Source of the DNA: a bacterium
Lineage (GTDB): Bacteria > Bacteroidota > Bacteroidia > Cytophagales > Cyclobacteriaceae
Direction: 5' to 3'
DNA length: 64,000 nucleotides
NCBI GenBank assembly: GCA_024743255.1
Contig: JANSWY010000001.1
Span: 248,001-312,000, forward strand
The stretch's first letter is position 1, and each line of letters starts with the position of its first letter. This document shows positions 43,401-51,001 of the stretch, piece by piece. Both the position numbers and the translations under genes were made by a program. The notes beneath the pieces are model-generated. The model was given only the letters and a program-made list of their open reading frames with translations. It was not told where the DNA came from and ran no database searches.

Positions 43401-43791
43401 TAAGAGCTTCCGGATAAGTAACTATCAATTCTCCCTGCGAGGATTTATGATTTATTCGATTGAGTATATCTGCCCGCATTAGAATGTTGGCGTTCTCAGT
43501 TTCATCAAATTGATACGGTCTCTTATAGGATGTTGGGAAAAAGAGGACTTCTCTTGATCCAAGCAAATTCTGTAGATCATTGAAAAAGTAAGCCGCTTCT
43601 TCTTTCTCATGAAGAATGAAGATATGATTCTGATGATTTATCTGAAAAATGCTAGCAGCAGTTATTGCATCCAAACTTCCAATCAGACCCTTCAGTTGAG
43701 TTGAGGAATCTTCATTGGGTTTCAATGCATTCGCGATTGCCTGCATCAGGCTATCCTCTTTGTATAGTTTGATTAAATCTTTACTCTTCAC
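40414..43791 (-). CDS. mfd: Transcription-repair coupling factor Mfd
   Basis: The 1125-residue protein is full length (E. coli 1148). It contains the UvrB-homology region (ASIFQINHQNHIFILHEKEE onward), the RNA polymerase interaction domain (LKTLQPGDYVVHIDHGVGRF), and the helicase motifs GDVGFGKTEVAIRAAF (Walker A), DEEQKFG, LTATPIPRTLQ and MRGRVGRSNKKAFCY. A C-terminal TRCF domain follows. It removes RNA polymerase stalled at lesions and recruits UvrA. It starts with GTG at 43791. No other gene is in the transcript. Confidence 0.96.
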   Translation of the reverse strand: MKSKDLIKLYKEDSLMQAIANALKPNEDSSTQLKGLIGSLDAITAASIFQINHQNHIFILHEKEEAAYFFNDLQNLLGSREVLFFPTSYKRPYQFDETENANILMRADILNRINHKSSQGELIVTYPEALTEKVINKRSLLANTLTAKPGDKLDVDFMTDMLLSYDFEKTDFVYEPGQFAVRGGIVDVFSFARDLPFRIELFGDEVESIRSFNPESQLSEEDLKEINIIPNVQTKLLKEERQSFLDYIPNNSKIWIKDYQHTVDIIEQYFQKASGSFESIINQSDVQVVFGPEALFETTDSFKEGLKKYAKVEFGNRFYLPNATTFTFEAKPQPTFHKKFELVAENLDEFQSKGYTKIIAADSMQQLERLQTIFEEVDPLLNFDQLNAGLRAGFIDDQMQLLCYTDHQVFDRFHRYKIKEKHSKSKALTLKELKTLQPGDYVVHIDHGVGRFAGMDTVDNNGNKQEVLRLVYRDDDLLYVSVHSLHKITKYSGKEGTPPSINKLGSQEWENKKKRVKRKVKDIATDLINLYAKRKAAPGYAYPVDNFLQAELESSFIYQDTPDQASATEDVKLDMQKPHPMDRLVCGDVGFGKTEVAIRAAFKAVSNGRQAAVLVPTTILALQHYHTFKDRLSNFPVRIDYINRFRTTKQIKEVLADLKEGKIDILIGTHRIVNKDVQFKDLGLMVIDEEQKFGVKVKERLKEMRVNVDALTLTATPIPRTLQFSLMGARDLSIISTPPPNRQPVTTELHEFKEETIRDAVSYELRRGGQVFFVHNRISDIDQVANIIHRLVPDARIGIAHGQMDGAKLEKVMLRFIEGEFDVLVSTNIIESGLDIPNANTIIINRAQMFGLSDLHQMRGRVGRSNKKAFCYLMSPPVSGLSSDARKRLSTLEEFSDLGDGFKVAMRDLDIRGAGNLLGGEQSGFISDLGFDMYHKILDEAIQELKETQFKDLFIDTLTEKAELIESTKDCNIETDLEILIPESYVSNISERLSLYNKLDNIKSEDELANFSESIVDRFGPMPDEVVQLIESIKLRRLAIQIGLEKLTIKSSIMRCYFYNDDAYFQSPKFGKVLSYVQSNQKECRLKDMKGRFMLIIEGVSGIDQGMNHLKNMVIPVGSAEKTLI

Positions 43792-44065
43792 AATACTTTC
43801 TTGTAGTGGTTTGCAAAATTAGTGAAACAAATTCATCCTATTAATGGTTTGTTAAGTACGATAATAAGAAAGTATCGGATTGAATTAAAATAAGTTGGAA
43901 TTGTAACTTATTGATAAACAGGCTGATAAAAAATAATTTAAATTAACTACAAAATTTTTGTAACATTTCCAAATAGATTGCCGTTCTTATTGTCGAAAGG
44001 TTAGTAGTAGAAATCAAAAAAGAAACTTTCAAAGATATTTAAAAATAGGTTAGGTTGGTGATTAG

Positions 44066-44095
44066 GGCGTGTAACCGCGAGGTTCACGCCTTTTT
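44066..44095 (+). terminator. Orphan rho-independent terminator with GCGA loop
   Basis: GGCGTGTAACC pairs with GGTTCACGCC with one bulged T. The loop GCGA fits the stable GNRA class, and TTTTT follows at 44091-44095. No plus-strand gene precedes it. Confidence 0.75.
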
Positions 44096-44158
44096 ACTTT
44101 ATATGGCCTTATTCATTTCTTAACAGTTTTATAATTCCCGCATTATCTCTTTTTCCCC

Positions 44159-44166
44159 TACATTTG
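44159..44166 (+). promoter_or_regulatory. -7 promoter box of the S1/P1 nuclease gene
   Basis: TACATTTG matches TAnnTTTG exactly. It implies transcription starts at about 44170, after the ATG at 44168, which supports translation from the ATG at 44192. Confidence 0.5.
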
Positions 44167-44191
44167 ATTGGACATTCAAATAAATCAACTT

Positions 44192-44956
44192 ATGAAAAGA
44201 ATTTTAGTAGTACTTATCCTACTGACAGTTTCTGAAGTAGCATTTTCGTGGGGACAACAAGGACACAGAATCGTAGGATTAATTGCACAAAGACACCTGA
44301 CAAAGAAGGCTAAAAAGAATATTCAAAAAGTATTGGGTCATGAATCGGTTGCAATGGCCAGCAACTATATGGACTTTATCAAAGCAGATTCGAAATATAG
44401 ACACATGTCGCCATGGCATTACTGTACGATTCCAGATGACAAGACCTATGAAGAGGCTGGAACCCCAGAGCAAGGAGATATTATCCAAACAATCAATCGA
44501 CTTATGGATGAATTGAAATCCAAAAAGTTTACTGATGAGGATGAGGCGATGGCCGTGAAAATGTTAATTCATTTGGTTGGAGATATACATCAGCCTTTGC
44601 ACGTAGGAAATGGCGAAGATAAAGGAGGTAATGATATCAAGTTGAAATACTTCTGGGAAGACTCAAATCTGCATAGAATCTGGGATAGTGGAATCATTGA
44701 AAAGCAGGGCTTAAGTTATGGAGAATACACAAACTGGATTCATCATGCTTCTGCAGAAGAGGTAGAGACCTGGCAATCATCTTCAGTTTTGGATTGGGCT
44801 AATGAATCAAAAAGCTACCGAGAACAAGTTTACGATTATCCTGAGAATGGAAAACTGAGCTACAGATACAATTATGAAAATATCGACTTACTAAATCAAA
44901 GACTGGTTCAGGCTGGAGTAAGGTTAGCAGGATTATTAAATGAAATTTACGGATAG
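44192..44956 (+). CDS. S1/P1-type secreted nuclease
   Basis: I chose the ATG at 44192, which gives a proper signal peptide (MKRILVVLILLTVSEVAFS) with cleavage exposing WGQQGHR. The N-terminal Trp and the following His are zinc ligands in P1/S1 nucleases. Further ligands are visible in MSPWHYCTI, LIHLVGDIHQPLHVG and NLHRIWDSG, the conserved trinuclear zinc signature. The enzyme degrades single-stranded DNA and RNA and 3'-mononucleotides outside the cytoplasm. Its 254-residue length is normal for bacterial homologues. It is transcribed alone. Confidence 0.9.
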   Translation: MKRILVVLILLTVSEVAFSWGQQGHRIVGLIAQRHLTKKAKKNIQKVLGHESVAMASNYMDFIKADSKYRHMSPWHYCTIPDDKTYEEAGTPEQGDIIQTINRLMDELKSKKFTDEDEAMAVKMLIHLVGDIHQPLHVGNGEDKGGNDIKLKYFWEDSNLHRIWDSGIIEKQGLSYGEYTNWIHHASAEEVETWQSSSVLDWANESKSYREQVYDYPENGKLSYRYNYENIDLLNQRLVQAGVRLAGLLNEIYG

Positions 44957-45030
44957 AATTTCCCTTTTCGTATTTTGAGGGGTAAATTCAGAACACAATT
45001 AATCATTACAATTTAAGACACCAGAATTTT

Positions 45031-46581
45031 ATGTTTTCATCTCGGGATTTAGAACAGATTCAGCAGAGGGGCTCTGATGTATCTGTAGTAGAAACACAAT
45101 TAGAAAATTTCAAAAAGGGATTTCCATCATTGGAATTGAAAGAAGCACCAAAACCAGGAAAGGGTATAGTGGTTTTGGGTGATTCAGAAATTAATAAGCT
45201 AATTGAATATTACGAATCTAAATCTCAGTCAATTGACATCCTGAAATTTGTACCTGCCTCTGGTGCGGCAAGTAGAATGTTTAAGACACTATTTGCTTTC
45301 CTATCAGAATATGATGGGTCTGAAGAGTCTTATGCGAAGCTTCAGTCCAATAATGGAAAAGGCTCTGCTTTTGAGTTTTTAAAGAATATTGAAGATTTCG
45401 CTTTTTATAAGGAATTAGCAGATAAGTTCCAGGAAATAAATGGTTCCTCGATGCAGGAGGCCCATGTAAAAAGAGAATATCATAAAATTGTTGATGCGCT
45501 TCTTTCCTCAAATGGCTTGTCTTATGGTAGTTTACCAAAAGGCCTTTTGAAATTTCACAATTATGGTGATAACCCAAGAACTCCAGTTGAGGAGCATCTT
45601 GTTGAAGGTGGCAACTATGCAAAAGGTAAAAATGATGTTGTGAAGTTACATTTCACGGTAAGCCCTGAACATTTAGATGGCTTCAAGGCACATGTTGATG
45701 AAGTTAAAGGGAAATATGAATCTATGTTTTCTGTGACTTATGACATTTCATATTCTATCCAAAAACCATCTACAGATACAATTGCAGTAGATTTATCAAA
45801 TGAGCCATTCAGAAATGATGACGAATCACTGCTATTTAGACCAGCAGGACATGGGGCATTATTAGAAAACCTGAATGAGCAAAATGCAGATGTAGTCTTT
45901 GTTAAGAATATTGATAATGTAGTTCCAGATCATTTGAAGTCTACAACCTACGATTACAAGAAGGCAATTGCTGGAATTTTACTTCAGACTCAGGAAAGAG
46001 TATTCGGATATATTAGTGATTTACAAGGGGCTATTTCAGCGGATAAGAAATCTGAAATTGAGTCATTTATATTCAAGGAACTATTGATTACGGATGATTC
46101 ATATTCTTCACTTTCTAATGATGAACAACTTGCTTATCTAAGAGGCAAATTAGACAGACCAATTAGAGTTTGTGGAATGGTGAAAAATGATGGCGACCCT
46201 GGAGGGGGACCTTTTTTCGCAACTAATCCAGATGGATCGGTTTCTGCTCAAATTGCTGAAACTGCTCAGATAGATCTTTCAGAAGCATCTCAAAAAGATG
46301 TTTTTGGCCAGGCAACACATTTTAATCCTGTGGATCTGGTTTGTGGTCTGAAAAATTCGGATGGAGAAAAATTTGACCTGTTGCAATTCAGAGATATGAA
46401 TACTGGATTTATAACAGAGAAGTCAAAAGACGGCAAAGAATTAAAAGCGATGGAACTTCCAGGATTATGGAATGGAGCCATGTCTGATTGGATTACTATT
46501 TTCATGGAAGTTCCATTGATTACATTTAATCCGGTAAAAGCTGTTAATGACTTATTGAAAAAAGAGCATCAACAAGCTTAA
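45031..46581 (+). CDS. DUF4301 family protein
   Basis: The 516-residue cytosolic protein has the DUF4301 hallmark LKFVPASGAASRMFKTLFAF (about 71-90, with an SGAASRM loop resembling nucleotidyltransferase or sugar-phosphate pyrophosphorylase loops). Later come FHNYGDNPRTPVEEHLVEG and RVCGMVKNDGDPGGGPF. The family is found in Bacteroidota and has no experimentally known role that I recall. The loop similarity to nucleotidylyltransferases is inference. Its stop overlaps the convergent MTH1187-type gene stop by 4 bp. Confidence 0.82.
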   Translation: MFSSRDLEQIQQRGSDVSVVETQLENFKKGFPSLELKEAPKPGKGIVVLGDSEINKLIEYYESKSQSIDILKFVPASGAASRMFKTLFAFLSEYDGSEESYAKLQSNNGKGSAFEFLKNIEDFAFYKELADKFQEINGSSMQEAHVKREYHKIVDALLSSNGLSYGSLPKGLLKFHNYGDNPRTPVEEHLVEGGNYAKGKNDVVKLHFTVSPEHLDGFKAHVDEVKGKYESMFSVTYDISYSIQKPSTDTIAVDLSNEPFRNDDESLLFRPAGHGALLENLNEQNADVVFVKNIDNVVPDHLKSTTYDYKKAIAGILLQTQERVFGYISDLQGAISADKKSEIESFIFKELLITDDSYSSLSNDEQLAYLRGKLDRPIRVCGMVKNDGDPGGGPFFATNPDGSVSAQIAETAQIDLSEASQKDVFGQATHFNPVDLVCGLKNSDGEKFDLLQFRDMNTGFITEKSKDGKELKAMELPGLWNGAMSDWITIFMEVPLITFNPVKAVNDLLKKEHQQA

Positions 46582-46871
46582 TCCCTGAATTTCTGAACTT
46601 TACTTTCGAAAGTTACATCCGTGTCTTTTTTAGCATGGATTTGAATATTGAGTAATAACTCATCAGCACCGGCCTCAAAAGAGGCCGTTTTCATTTCTTC
46701 TATCAAGTCCATTAATTCACTGTAAGGACCTTCAACAGAAGTTGAAAAAGGGCCCACTTCATATTTGATGTTTTTGGATTGAATAACTTCAATTGCTTTA
46801 TCCACTATAGAATAACTATCGGATACATTAACCGGAACAACCTGAATAGATAGATTCACATACTTTTCCAT
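46578..46871 (-). CDS. Thiamine-binding (MTH1187/DUF77) protein
   Basis: The 97-residue protein is the MTH1187/YkoF-like family. It begins YVNLSIQVVPVNVSD, has VGPFSTSVEGPYSELMDLIEEM and ends in ADELLLNIQIHAKKD. The fold is a ferredoxin-like dimer or tetramer that can bind thiamine or HMP. It is divergent from the AraC gene, and one of the two AraC-linked repeats (46887-46906) lies between them. Confidence 0.88.
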   Translation of the reverse strand: MEKYVNLSIQVVPVNVSDSYSIVDKAIEVIQSKNIKYEVGPFSTSVEGPYSELMDLIEEMKTASFEAGADELLLNIQIHAKKDTDVTFESKVQKFRD

Positions 46872-46886
46872 ATTGAAAGTTGGTTT

Positions 46887-46906
46887 TGATCGAAAATTAC
46901 AATTTT
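46887..46906. promoter_or_regulatory. AraC-associated repeat, copy 1
   Basis: TGATCGAAAATTACAATTTT is 18/20 identical to 47831-47850. It lies in the intergenic region of the MTH1187-type and AraC genes, upstream of both. It is a candidate binding site for the encoded AraC protein. Confidence 0.5.
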
Positions 46907-46953
46907 GGCCGAATCTAGTTATTTTAGATAAACATTGATTGTTTAATTGTAAT

Positions 46954-47826
46954 ATGATTACAGTTCCTCATGCTTTTCTTTCTAATTCAGAAGTCAAAAA
47001 AATATTGGTTGATGGACTGAATTGTGTCATTTACAAATCGGCACAATTTGATAACCCGGATAATCAGAGATACCTGGTGACCCATGCATTCACATATGTC
47101 ATCAATGGAGCACTCAGAATATTTGATGAACAGAGGGTTTTGGTTGTGCAAAAAGGAGAAATGATTTTTCTTCCAAAAGGGTTATACATGATCTCTGATA
47201 TTATCCCAGAAAATGAAGAGTTTGAGGCAGTAGTGTTTTTTCTGGAGCAAGGCCTGATTAATGATTTTGTGAAATTGAGTCTTTCAATTGAAAGTTCTCA
47301 AAATACGCCAAAACCTTTAATTCTTTCTTCAGACGACCGAATCAACGTTTTTGTTGAATCTCTCATTACCATGTACGCATCTGGAAGCAATAATGAAATA
47401 ACAAAACCAAAGTTAACCGAATTGTTGCATTTATTGATTAGCTCTGAATCTGGCCCTCAATTAATAAAACTACTCCATGCTGCGAATCAAAATGAGAAGC
47501 AGAATATCAAATCCTTCATGGAGCAATATTTTGACAGACCATTGAAAATTGAGGACTATGCAAACCTCACAGGGAGAAGTGTTGCCAGTTTTCACAGAGA
47601 TTTCAAAAGAGTCTTTGAAGAAGGCCCTAAAAAATGGCTTATATCAAAAAGGCTAGCGAAAGCAAAAGAACAATTGGAACAATCCTCGGATGCAAATATT
47701 TCTCAGGTGGCTTCACAATCTGGTTACGAAAGTGCTTCGCATTTTATTAAGTCTTTCCAGGCAAAATATGGTGTCTCGCCGAAACAGTATATGATTCAAA
47801 ACCACAAAAATCTTGGAATCGCCTGA
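46954..47826 (+). CDS. AraC-family transcriptional regulator
   Basis: I chose the ATG at 46954 over the TTG at 46939 because it starts the conserved fold (MITVPHAF). The 290-residue protein has an N-terminal cupin-like sensor (VVQKGEMIFLPKGLY) and a C-terminal AraC double HTH (about 190-285, with IEDYANLTGRSVASFHRDFK and YESASHFIKSFQAKYGVSPKQY). The inducer is unknown. It is followed by a dehydrogenase gene whose promoter carries the same 20-bp repeat as its own, suggesting it controls both. Confidence 0.9.
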   Translation: MITVPHAFLSNSEVKKILVDGLNCVIYKSAQFDNPDNQRYLVTHAFTYVINGALRIFDEQRVLVVQKGEMIFLPKGLYMISDIIPENEEFEAVVFFLEQGLINDFVKLSLSIESSQNTPKPLILSSDDRINVFVESLITMYASGSNNEITKPKLTELLHLLISSESGPQLIKLLHAANQNEKQNIKSFMEQYFDRPLKIEDYANLTGRSVASFHRDFKRVFEEGPKKWLISKRLAKAKEQLEQSSDANISQVASQSGYESASHFIKSFQAKYGVSPKQYMIQNHKNLGIA

Positions 47827-47830
47827 CTTC

Positions 47831-47850
47831 TGATCGAAAATCACAACTTT
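47831..47850. promoter_or_regulatory. AraC-associated repeat, copy 2
   Basis: TGATCGAAAATCACAACTTT differs from copy 1 at two positions. It lies just after the araC stop and about 60 bp upstream of the dehydrogenase start, in the same orientation as copy 1. Confidence 0.5.
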
Positions 47851-47912
47851 TTAGATTTTAACAAATTTTCCTGTCTTGATCTGGAGCAATTTTGATTTGT
47901 TGAACTTAAAGA

Positions 47913-48779
47913 ATGAATCAAATGAAAATAGCGTTTTTAGGATTAGGAATAATGGGAAGCAGAATGGCCAAGAGGTTGATTGATGCTGGTATGGATGTGA
48001 CGGTTTGGAATAGATCAGCTTCGGCATTAGATCAGTTTTGGAATGAAGGCATTTCCACAAAAACAGATATCATCGAAGCAGTTACAAATGCTGATGTCGT
48101 AATCACAATGTTGTCCACTCCACAGGTTATAGAAGATCTTGCATTTGGTGAAAATGGGTTTGTTGGTGTATTGAATCAAAACTCCATTTGGATTAATACA
48201 TCTACTGTAGATCCAGAGTCTGCCAGACAATTTGGAAAAAGATCAAAAGCCCAGGGAATAAACTATGTTGATGCCCCTGTTGCCGGAACCAAACAACCTG
48301 CTGAAAATGGCGAACTTGTATTCTATGTGGGAACTGAGTCTGAAACTATGGGTCGCATTAATTCAATATTGGATGTCTTAGGCAAGAAAACCATTCATCT
48401 GGGAGATGTTGGTAGAGGATCATCAATGAAAATGCTTATCAATTTATTGCTTGCGCAATCTATGGCAGCATTTGCAGAAACGGTGAAACTAGGTAATGCC
48501 TTAGGTTTAGAGCAATCTTTAATGCACAAAGTATTAACCAATACTCCTGTGGTGGCTCCTTTCATCGGAAATATCATTGGAAAACTGGAAGAGAATAACA
48601 CTGAGGCAAATTTTCCACTAAAATGGATGTTGAAGGATATCAGATTGGCTGAGAATTCTGTGGAGGAAGATTTAGTTCTTACCAAAACCATAGAATCTAT
48701 TTTTGAGAAAGCAGAATTACTAGGGATGGGTGATCAGGATTTTAGTTCTGTTTATCATACGATTAATGCTAACAGCTGA
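47913..48779 (+). CDS. NAD(P)-dependent beta-hydroxyacid dehydrogenase (HIBADH family)
   Basis: The 288-residue protein (285 from the ATG at 47922) has the Rossmann motif GLGIMGSRMAKRL at residues 10-22 and the substrate motif VDAPVAGTKQPAENG. The catalytic-Lys helix is RGSSMKMLINLLLA. These define the 3-hydroxyisobutyrate/glyoxylate-succinic-semialdehyde reductase family; the exact substrate is unresolved. It is under likely control of the AraC regulator encoded just upstream. Confidence 0.88.
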   Translation: MNQMKIAFLGLGIMGSRMAKRLIDAGMDVTVWNRSASALDQFWNEGISTKTDIIEAVTNADVVITMLSTPQVIEDLAFGENGFVGVLNQNSIWINTSTVDPESARQFGKRSKAQGINYVDAPVAGTKQPAENGELVFYVGTESETMGRINSILDVLGKKTIHLGDVGRGSSMKMLINLLLAQSMAAFAETVKLGNALGLEQSLMHKVLTNTPVVAPFIGNIIGKLEENNTEANFPLKWMLKDIRLAENSVEEDLVLTKTIESIFEKAELLGMGDQDFSSVYHTINANS

Positions 48780-48865
48780 TCACCTCGCTGCGCCATTTAA
48801 ACCATTTTCCGCCATATTGGCAACATAATTTCAAAAATCTGTCATTTTAACAGAATTTATTGATG

Positions 48866-48881
48866 TGGCATTGCGTTTGAT
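48866..48881 (+). promoter_or_regulatory. Possible sigma-54-like promoter of hsp20
   Basis: TGGCATTGCGTTTGAT resembles the -24/-12 consensus TGGCAYRNNNNTTGCW, with the -24 GG intact but the -12 GC reading GA. It lies 151 bp upstream of the hsp20 start. It may instead be chance. Confidence 0.35.
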
Positions 48882-49032
48882 ATTTAGCGAGGTAAACGCG
48901 AGTAATATCATGAAATGAGCATGATCTTCGAACACCAACCGGTAATGAATATAGAGACCAAAAAGGTTCAACTGGTTAGTTTTTTGGATACTGCGAATTC
49001 CATGTGAACCTTTGAAAATCAATTATATACAC

Positions 49033-49407
49033 ATGAATATAGATAGAAATTTGACGGCAAAATTGGGACATGTGGCTAATATCACAAATACCATAAGTGG
49101 AGGGATGAGCATGAATCATTTGGACGTTCAGGCAAATGATGATCATTATCTTGTTACTGTAAAAGCTCCCGGTGTGAGTGTTGATTCTTTTAGAGTGAGC
49201 GTGGATGATGGAAGATTACTGGTGCATCAAATGTTGACTGTAGAAGGAGACATTGATTTTCCTTATCTGATCAACTTTATGGAAATTCCATTTGATGTTA
49301 ATGTAGAACTAATTTCTGCGGAGTATAATGAGCACGGATTGGAAATAACATTACCATACAACGAATATGCTGACGGTTATCACAGAGATATAGAAATTGA
49401 GCACTAA
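49033..49407 (+). CDS. Hsp20/alpha-crystallin-like small heat-shock protein
   Basis: From the ATG at 49033 (the upstream ATG at 49012 adds an unlikely N-terminus) the 124-residue protein has an Hsp20-like beta-sandwich. HLDVQANDDHYLVTVKAPGVSVDSFRVSV starts the domain, and IPFDVNVELISAEYNEHGLEITLPYN ends it with the GLEITLP strand typical of the family. It is a holdase chaperone. The upstream 250-bp region has no other gene and holds the possible sigma-54-type promoter. Confidence 0.8.
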   Translation: MNIDRNLTAKLGHVANITNTISGGMSMNHLDVQANDDHYLVTVKAPGVSVDSFRVSVDDGRLLVHQMLTVEGDIDFPYLINFMEIPFDVNVELISAEYNEHGLEITLPYNEYADGYHRDIEIEH

Positions 49408-49411
49408 GAAA

Positions 49412-49876
49412 TTAGCTCTTCAATACTTGTAATAACAAATTGGTGAGCGTTTCCTTATTGAGTTTATTCAAATATTTTTTCAACCCTTTGTGATCATCCT
49501 GAGCCAGGTAATTTTCAATTTCCTTACTGACATCTTCCGAGACGGCCTCTTTTAATAATGAGTTGAGTTGATCATGACCATTCTTAAATGGCACACCCAC
49601 AATATCAATCTCATCAATCAGACTTTCGATAATTTCTCTTCCCTTCTTTTTGCAGGTTTCAACTGGTTTGTATCTGGAATTGCTGTCTCTTAATGCCCAG
49701 CTGCTGTAATCTATTTTTAGATCATTAATCTGTTTTATTCTTGCATCGTTTTCCCCAAAAATACTAGCCAACCTGGATTGCGCAGAACTTTTCCAGGCTT
49801 CAAGGTCAAAATCCTCTTCATCCAGTTTGTCAATTTGCTTTCTTAAAACAGCGATATACTTTTCCGACTTTTCCAT
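49412..49876 (-). CDS. Conserved Bacteroidota hypothetical protein
   Basis: The 154-residue soluble helical protein has an N-terminal EKYIAVLRKQIDKLDEEDFDLEAWKSSAQSRLASIFGEN and a central SSWALRDSNSRYKPVETCKKKGREII segment. These are fairly conserved among Bacteroidota hypotheticals of this length. No catalytic motif is obvious. It is convergent with hsp20, its stop being 4 bp from the hsp20 stop. Confidence 0.65.
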   Translation of the reverse strand: MEKSEKYIAVLRKQIDKLDEEDFDLEAWKSSAQSRLASIFGENDARIKQINDLKIDYSSWALRDSNSRYKPVETCKKKGREIIESLIDEIDIVGVPFKNGHDQLNSLLKEAVSEDVSKEIENYLAQDDHKGLKKYLNKLNKETLTNLLLQVLKS

Positions 49877-50037
49877 GGTTTACGAATCTGTGATCAATAA
49901 TTCTAACGAAGCATTTCCCGAAAAGATAGCCTTTATTCCCAAATAAAATCTGAGCCTTTGCGTTTAAAAGTTGATTTCGTTGGTATTTACCACGATATCA
50001 TCCATCTGAAATTCATCAAACATAAACTATAACATCA

Positions 50038-50898
50038 ATGAAGAACCCAATCTTAATCCTATCATTCCTATTGATTAGCTGTTCCGTATTTTCCCAGGAA
50101 TCAGTCCCTATTAAACATAGAATTGAGACTGTTGACGGAAATATTTATAACGGTACTATTATAGAAGAAACAGATTCAATAGTGAAATTGAGTACAAAAG
50201 CAGGTGAGATTACTATAAATAAATCAACAATCAGGCGCAGAAGAATAATTGACAGTGCCGAAATGAAAAATGGGAAGTTCTGGCCAAATAACCCGCAATC
50301 GGCAAGATATTTCTTTACACCAAATGGATATGGGTTAGAGGAGGAACAAGCATATTATCAAAATGTCATGTTATTCGTGAATCAGTTTGAACTCGGTGTT
50401 ACAGAAAACTTCTCTATTGGTGCTGGAATAGTTCCAGCTTTTATCTACGGTGTTGAGTCTCCCATCTGGTTTACCCCAAACTTTTCAATACCAGTTGTAG
50501 AGGATAAAGTTAATGTCGGAGTTGGCGGCTTATTTGGGACAGTAATTGGCCTGGGATCTGAGGGTTCGTTTGGTTTGCTATATGGGAATACAACATTTGG
50601 AACAAGAGATTCTAATATCTCCGTTGGTCTTGGCTGGGGTTATGCCGAGGGAGATTTTGTAAGTCGACCAACTTTCACTGTTGGGGGCATCACCAGATTA
50701 GGTCCAAGAATATTCATTTTAGGTGAGTTTTATAACATCAACGATGAATTTGGCGGCAGTACATCTCTAGCTGTATTGGGAGGAAGGTCCCTGATTAGAA
50801 GAGTGGGATTAGATTATGGAATGTTTATGGTAATTGAGTCCGATTTCTTCAACGGAATTCCATGGCTTGGTGTAACTGTGCCTTTAACCAAAACCTGA
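50038..50898 (+). CDS. Exported barrel-like protein, tandem paralogue 1
   Basis: The 286-residue protein has a Sec signal (cleavage near VFSQ), a small N-terminal beta domain (ETVDGNIYNGTIIEETDSIV) and a C-terminal part with alternating strands that looks like an 8-strand outer-membrane barrel. It shares NPQSARYFFTPNGYGL with the next two genes. The three copies lie in tandem with the same length and layout. No function is known. It differs from copies 2 and 3 at many barrel positions, so the duplication is not recent. Confidence 0.78.
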   Translation: MKNPILILSFLLISCSVFSQESVPIKHRIETVDGNIYNGTIIEETDSIVKLSTKAGEITINKSTIRRRRIIDSAEMKNGKFWPNNPQSARYFFTPNGYGLEEEQAYYQNVMLFVNQFELGVTENFSIGAGIVPAFIYGVESPIWFTPNFSIPVVEDKVNVGVGGLFGTVIGLGSEGSFGLLYGNTTFGTRDSNISVGLGWGYAEGDFVSRPTFTVGGITRLGPRIFILGEFYNINDEFGGSTSLAVLGGRSLIRRVGLDYGMFMVIESDFFNGIPWLGVTVPLTKT

Positions 50899-51001
50899 TT
50901 ATTTGAGCTGCCAGGCAATTGTTATCATAAGTCAAGATTTTTTATCAACGCAATTAAGAGACTTGCATAAGGATAAAGCATCAAATGACTTCCACAACCC
51001 A

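Larger units (their letters stand above)
43792..44167. other. Intergenic region with orphan plus-strand terminator (possible small RNA)
   Basis: This 376-bp stretch between divergent mfd and the S1/P1 nuclease has no convincing ORF. It holds a strong terminator at 44066-44095 oriented plus, although no plus-strand gene lies upstream. A short transcript starting somewhere around 43900-43980 and ending at 44095 is possible. The nuclease promoter sits near its right end. Confidence 0.5.
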
